A DNA stretch of 64,000 bases. It comes from Dissulfuribacter thermophilus. Lineage in GTDB: Bacteria > Desulfobacterota > Dissulfuribacteria > Dissulfuribacterales > Dissulfuribacteraceae. Shown here in pieces: positions 60,406 to 64,000 of the stretch; within the stretch, counting starts at the first letter, position 1, and every line of letters starts with the position of its first letter. The stretch covers positions 365,498 to 429,497 of the forward strand of contig NZ_MAGO01000001.1 in the NCBI RefSeq assembly GCF_001687335.1. The letters are read 5' to 3'. The notes below the pieces were generated by a model, which was given only the letters and a program-made list of their open reading frames with translations, was not told the origin of the DNA and ran no database searches. Made by a program: the position numbers and the translations under genes.

Positions 60406-61284
60406 ATGGAAGGGATTCAAAAGACACTAGAAGGAAGGGTGGCCATAGTGCCGGGAGCTATAAAGGGCATCGGACTTGAGGTCGCAAAGGCCTTATCAAA
60501 TCTTGGCTGTCGATTGGTATTGCCAGTCTATGACTGGCTCGATAGCCTTTCTAAAATGAGGAGTGAATTAGATGCCATCAATGCAAAATATATTCATATC
60601 TCTGCTGATCTTCGAAAGGAAAGAGACGTCGAAAAGGTGATAGAGAAGGCGCTCGAGGAGTTTCAACGAATTGATATCCTTATTAACAACATAGAGCGAG
60701 GGGGATGGCCAATAGTACATGGGCCCTACACTCAAGAACAGTGGAGACTTGAGTGGGAAACGACTATAAATGCAAAGTGGTATCTATTTAATCACTCGCT
60801 TCAATATTTAAAAAGGGCCCAAGGGGTGGTTGTTAACATCTCTTCCATAGCAGGTATTGTTGGAAGGTCTGGGCCTGCAAGTTTGGTCTTCAATGACTGC
60901 TATAGCCTTTCCAATAGGGCAATTGCCTCCTTAACACAGCAGTGGGCAAGGCTTGGTGCGCCAGAGGTCCGAGTAAATGAGCTGCAGATTGGTTTTGTGG
61001 AGACAAGGCATGGGCCAGGCACCCGGGGCTGGAGTGTGTTGACACAAGAGCAGAGGCGTTCCATTGTGGACCATACGCTTCTTGGTCGCATTGGTACGGC
61101 GCAGGATGTGGCAAGGGCAGTAGTCTTTCTTGTAAGGGATGCCACTTTCATGACAGGAGCGCTTCTACGCCTAGATGGTGGATATGTTTTGGGGGGAGAA
61201 AAGGTAAGTCCTATGCCGGAAGGTATTGTCTCTCCAGAAGAACCTACCTTTGGAGGTAGTATCAAACCCGACTCATTAGACTAA
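60406..61284 (+). CDS. Short-chain dehydrogenase/reductase with altered catalytic motif
   Basis: A 292-residue Rossmann protein of the SDR family. It has the cofactor loop GAIKGIG (GxxxGxG), the INNIERGG strand and [15 protein letters not shown] with the catalytic serine. The active-site tyrosine is in CYSLSNRA, where the usual YxxxK lysine is asparagine. The PG motif after the next strand is also changed (QIGFVETR). The C-terminus has [10 protein letters not shown]. It may be a reductase with a shifted mechanism or a non-catalytic homologue. ATG at 60406 is preferred (GAGGAAG nearby) over GTG at 60403. Confidence 0.82.
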   Translation: MEGIQKTLEGRVAIVPGAIKGIGLEVAKALSNLGCRLVLPVYDWLDSLSKMRSELDAINAKYIHISADLRKERDVEKVIEKALEEFQRIDILINNIERGGWPIVHGPYTQEQWRLEWETTINAKWYLFNHSLQYLKRAQGVVVNISSIAGIVGRSGPASLVFNDCYSLSNRAIASLTQQWARLGAPEVRVNELQIGFVETRHGPGTRGWSVLTQEQRRSIVDHTLLGRIGTAQDVARAVVFLVRDATFMTGALLRLDGGYVLGGEKVSPMPEGIVSPEEPTFGGSIKPDSLD

Positions 61285-62385
61285 AGGCGAGGGCATGAAG
61301 ATCCTTTCGTAAAGATTTTGGGCATAACGGTCTGTCATCCCTGCAATAAAGTCAGAGACACGCCTTTCATACGGATCGTTTCCTGTCTCCATGAGATCTT
61401 CTTCAAAGAGTCGCAGCGATTCAACAATAAAGGCATCCTTGTGTTTTATGAAGTACTCGTATAGGTCAAAGAGGATCTTTCTGGCCTTTTCAAATTCCCT
61501 ATGGACTTGAGGAGCTCGATACACCCTCTCATACAAAAAGGCCCTTAATTCTATCATGGCACCGTGGACTTCATCGCTGATCCCTAAGATCATTTTGCCA
61601 TCTTTGACCTTGGAATTGGATATGACGTCCTTGATCATGGTGGTAATGCGGGAACTATGGGTGTTTCCAAAGACCTCTTCGAGTTTATGAGGAACATCTT
61701 TGGGGCCTATTACCCCGCTTCTTATGGCATCGTCTAGGTCGTGGCTGAGATAGGCAATGATGTCTGCAATCCTAACTATTCTTCCTTCTACTGTTTTTGC
61801 CCAACCACCTTTACTGGATGGGATGATGTTTCCAAAACCCTTGGAGTGTTTGAGGATCCCGTCTCGTACTTCGTATGTGAGATTCAGGCCGCGTCCTCCG
61901 TTTTCTAGCCGATCTACCACCCTGAGGCTTTGTCTGCAGTGGGAAAACCCCCCTGGGACGATCTCATTTAGTACTGTCTCTCCTGCATGGCCAAAGGGGG
62001 TATGGCCTAAATCGTGGGCTAGGCTTATGGCTTCTGTGAGGTCTTCATTGAGTTTGAGGGCCCTTGCAATTGTCCTTGCAATCTCTGCTACTTCAAGGGT
62101 GTGGGTCAGCCTTGTCCTATAGTGGTCTCCCATTGGGGAGAGAAAGACCTGAGTTTTATGTTTAAGCCTCCTAAATGCCTTTGAATATACGATTCGATCT
62201 CTATCTCTTTGAAATGCTGTCCTGATTGCACAGTCCTGAGCAGGTCTCTTCCGTCCCCTGCTTTGATCGCTAAAGGCAGCATAGGGAGCTAGAAATTCGT
62301 GTTCTCTTGCCTCAAGTTCCTCGCGGATAGTTTTGAAACATTTCTTAGCCAGGTTTTGAGTTTTGGGAGCAAAGTCAACAAACAT
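61276..62385 (-). CDS. dgt: dGTPase-family HD phosphohydrolase
   Basis: Deoxynucleoside-triphosphate triphosphohydrolase-like protein of 369 residues. Motifs: [47 protein letters not shown] and the HD metal site [16 protein letters not shown]. It hydrolyses dNTPs to nucleoside and triphosphate in characterised members. It ends nine bases inside the convergent SDR gene. Confidence 0.93.
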   Translation of the reverse strand: MFVDFAPKTQNLAKKCFKTIREELEAREHEFLAPYAAFSDQSRGRKRPAQDCAIRTAFQRDRDRIVYSKAFRRLKHKTQVFLSPMGDHYRTRLTHTLEVAEIARTIARALKLNEDLTEAISLAHDLGHTPFGHAGETVLNEIVPGGFSHCRQSLRVVDRLENGGRGLNLTYEVRDGILKHSKGFGNIIPSSKGGWAKTVEGRIVRIADIIAYLSHDLDDAIRSGVIGPKDVPHKLEEVFGNTHSSRITTMIKDVISNSKVKDGKMILGISDEVHGAMIELRAFLYERVYRAPQVHREFEKARKILFDLYEYFIKHKDAFIVESLRLFEEDLMETGNDPYERRVSDFIAGMTDRYAQNLYERIFMPSPLV

Positions 62386-62404
62386 GGTTCAAATTTATAA
62401 CTCA

Positions 62405-63424
62405 TTAATAAAGAAAAACAACGTCTTTATTGTAAATTAAGTCCAATACTAGGTAAAAGGCGTATAAGAAAACTGTCAAGATTAGAGCCATATGTACATC
62501 TATCCCTGGAATCGGAAACCCTATTTTGGCTGATGTCAATAAAACCATTGCCAATGGTATTATGAAAAGGGATTTAAACATAGAAAGATCCTTGCGAAAT
62601 GGTGTAGCAATAGCATCCAAGCCCTGAGCAGCATACTCCATAGACAAAATAAGTATTATCGCCCATAGTCCGTTATGAGAGAGATCTTGAATTAAGCAAA
62701 GGGGAAATATGGGGAATATACATGTAAGCAAGGCTCTCAGGATACATACCCTGCCCTTTGAAAATAGGGCGGGGATACCGTTAACAAAATAAACTCCGCC
62801 TGAAATAAGTGTTATAATCACAACAGCACTTCCATAGGCCAGGTAAATGGCTCTCTCAGTAAGTGTCATTCCAAGTACCAGGGCAGTTCCTAAGAGTCCT
62901 ATGGCCCAATGCATTCTGCCAGATAATCGACCGTCTCTAATAAACAGAGCCACAGCGAGAAATATGGTGGCAAGCTCGGCACCAGCTAAAAAGGCCACAA
63001 GTACGATTTTGCTCTTGAATGTATCCAGTAAAAACATTAGTCCAGATGCAGCCATCTGAATGGTGGTCTTTATTTTTGCAAGTTCCGTCACCTCAAGTTG
63101 TATTCCTGTCCGTCTGATCTCTGCAACCAGAGATTCCCGCAAAAATATGGGTATTGCCAACCAGAATGGAAGAATGTCGAGGTCAATGAGGCAGACTACG
63201 ATTACCACTAGAAATATCTTGTCTGCAATGGGGTCAAGGAGTTTCCCCAGACGGGTTGCACCATGGCGTCTTGCAAGGAGTCCATCTAGGTAGTCTGTGA
63301 GTCCAAGGGCAGTGAATATTAAAAGCGCGGCAACTCTACCCCAAATTCCTTGGTAAAGTAGGAAATACGGCAGAGGCAGCAGAAGTACCCTAAGGACTGT
63401 TAGGTGATTTGCCCTGAGGGTCAT
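62405..63424 (-). CDS. CDP-alcohol phosphatidyltransferase with extra membrane domain
   Basis: Membrane enzyme of phospholipid synthesis. The first 180 residues carry the CDP-alcohol motif D-G-x2-A-R-x8-G-x3-D-x3-D (DYLDGLLARRHGATRLGKLLDPIADK), most like PgsA (phosphatidylglycerophosphate synthase). The remaining 150 residues add about five more hydrophobic segments of unknown role, making the protein (339 residues) much longer than PgsA. Because an inositol-phosphate synthase is encoded in the same window, an inositol-accepting enzyme is also possible. It lies 19 bases upstream of dgt. Confidence 0.82.
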   Translation of the reverse strand: MTLRANHLTVLRVLLLPLPYFLLYQGIWGRVAALLIFTALGLTDYLDGLLARRHGATRLGKLLDPIADKIFLVVIVVCLIDLDILPFWLAIPIFLRESLVAEIRRTGIQLEVTELAKIKTTIQMAASGLMFLLDTFKSKIVLVAFLAGAELATIFLAVALFIRDGRLSGRMHWAIGLLGTALVLGMTLTERAIYLAYGSAVVIITLISGGVYFVNGIPALFSKGRVCILRALLTCIFPIFPLCLIQDLSHNGLWAIILILSMEYAAQGLDAIATPFRKDLSMFKSLFIIPLAMVLLTSAKIGFPIPGIDVHMALILTVFLYAFYLVLDLIYNKDVVFLY

Positions 63425-63428
63425 GGTC

Positions 63429-63962
63429 TTACTTGTATTCCTTGTAGATTTGATAAAATGCCTGCAGGAGCTCCCCGCGCTTTTGGGCTAGGGCCTTTAC
63501 AAGCCTTAAAAACTCTTTGTACCTCTTAATTGGGCCAATGTCTACCTCTAGAAGCATTGGTTCGCAAAAATACCATGTGCACCTATAGGGACGTCTATAC
63601 CGTGGTAGTATACAGCCATTATTGCTCAAGAATTGGCAGATGGCCCTTAAGTCTACATTTAGTTTGTAGGTAGGGGGCTCTTCCTTCATTGCAAGAAATG
63701 CGACTATGTCCGCAAATTCAGGTAAGCCGTGTCTGTTTGCACAGCATACGTTTCCACAATAGGGGCAAATTTTCTGAGTAAGCTCTTGGAGCATTGGATC
63801 CATCTCAATGAATATCTCTTTGAGTTCATCTCCTCTTTTGAAGACTTCTATTAATGCGTTCTCATTGCGACGGAAATATTTTTTAAGTTCTTGAATTTGG
63901 TCATTGAACTGTTTTTCATTCCTAAAATTTAAAAAAGGCAATTTTGTGGTATCAAATGACAT
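63429..63962 (-). CDS. YkgJ-type zinc/iron-binding cysteine-cluster protein
   Basis: A 177-residue soluble protein with CPYCGNVCCANRHG near residue 66, then CQFLSNNGCILPRYRRPYRCTWYFCEP, a spacing of cysteines typical of the YkgJ group. The N-terminal 60 residues form a coiled segment. It is four bases upstream of the phosphatidyltransferase gene and probably co-transcribed. The role is unknown. Confidence 0.78.
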   Translation of the reverse strand: MSFDTTKLPFLNFRNEKQFNDQIQELKKYFRRNENALIEVFKRGDELKEIFIEMDPMLQELTQKICPYCGNVCCANRHGLPEFADIVAFLAMKEEPPTYKLNVDLRAICQFLSNNGCILPRYRRPYRCTWYFCEPMLLEVDIGPIKRYKEFLRLVKALAQKRGELLQAFYQIYKEYK

Positions 63963-64000
63963 TTCCTACCCCCAACTACTGAGTATACTGTCAGTTAAAA

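Overview
The window is a densely packed stretch of a Gram-negative anaerobe, probably a member of the Desulfobacterota (former Deltaproteobacteria). The evidence is an LptE-type lipoprotein, multihaem c-type cytochromes, two NrfD-type quinone-interacting membrane subunits, a sigma54 activator with its -24/-12 promoter, and many PAS-type histidine kinases. The species cannot be fixed from the sequence. Coding density is high, base composition is moderately low in GC, and GTG or TTG starts occur.

Layout. 1-7.9 kb: housekeeping genes (3'-part of leuS, lptE, rpsT, aroB, a lipoprotein, cutA, hisI, hisG, engB). 7.9-18.6 kb: a respiratory and regulatory region. It holds a small UGA-containing ORF with a SECIS-like hairpin (candidate selenoprotein), a MerR regulator, NrfD-1, a 76-residue membrane protein behind a sigma54 promoter, a triple-PAS sigma54 activator, a four-cluster ferredoxin, a triheme cytochrome, a 40-residue membrane protein, NrfD-2, a second MerR regulator, an orphan gene and a tetraheme cytochrome c3. 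No molybdopterin catalytic subunit is present, so the modules look like electron relays between the quinone pool and periplasmic cytochromes. 18.3-30.5 kb: inositol-phosphate synthase, an M48 lipoprotein protease, nadC, cobS, a complete acetyl-CoA carboxylase set (unusual carrier, fused AccA-AccD, AccC), a universal stress protein and a DHH-CBS-CCA-adding enzyme. 30.6-46 kb: a secreted beta-helix protein; recR, ybaB, dnaX, SRP RNA and tRNA-Ser(GGA); a TonB receptor with a periplasmic binding protein, histidine kinase and receiver; MFS, radC, tadA and tRNA-Ser(CGA); a third MerR gene; and an RNA methyltransferase. 46-54 kb: comM, a TraB-like protein and a three-gene phosphorelay locus.

54.3-59.4 kb is the accessory part: an IstB fragment, a secreted rhodanese, an IS200/IS605-type end hairpin, a DUF45 metallopeptidase gene broken by one amber codon, a truncated and frameshifted integrase, a HicAB toxin-antitoxin pair, and an IS3-family element with a dead transposase, ending at tRNA-Thr(CGU). 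59.5-64 kb returns to core genes: two YkgJ-type cysteine-cluster proteins, an SDR lacking the usual lysine, a dGTPase and a CDP-alcohol phosphatidyltransferase.

The two items most worth following up are the candidate small selenoprotein at 7901-8044 and a two-copy structured intergenic element (22959-23213 and about 33702-33950). The helices of that element are kept between copies by compensatory changes, which suggests a non-coding RNA or a structured mobile repeat.
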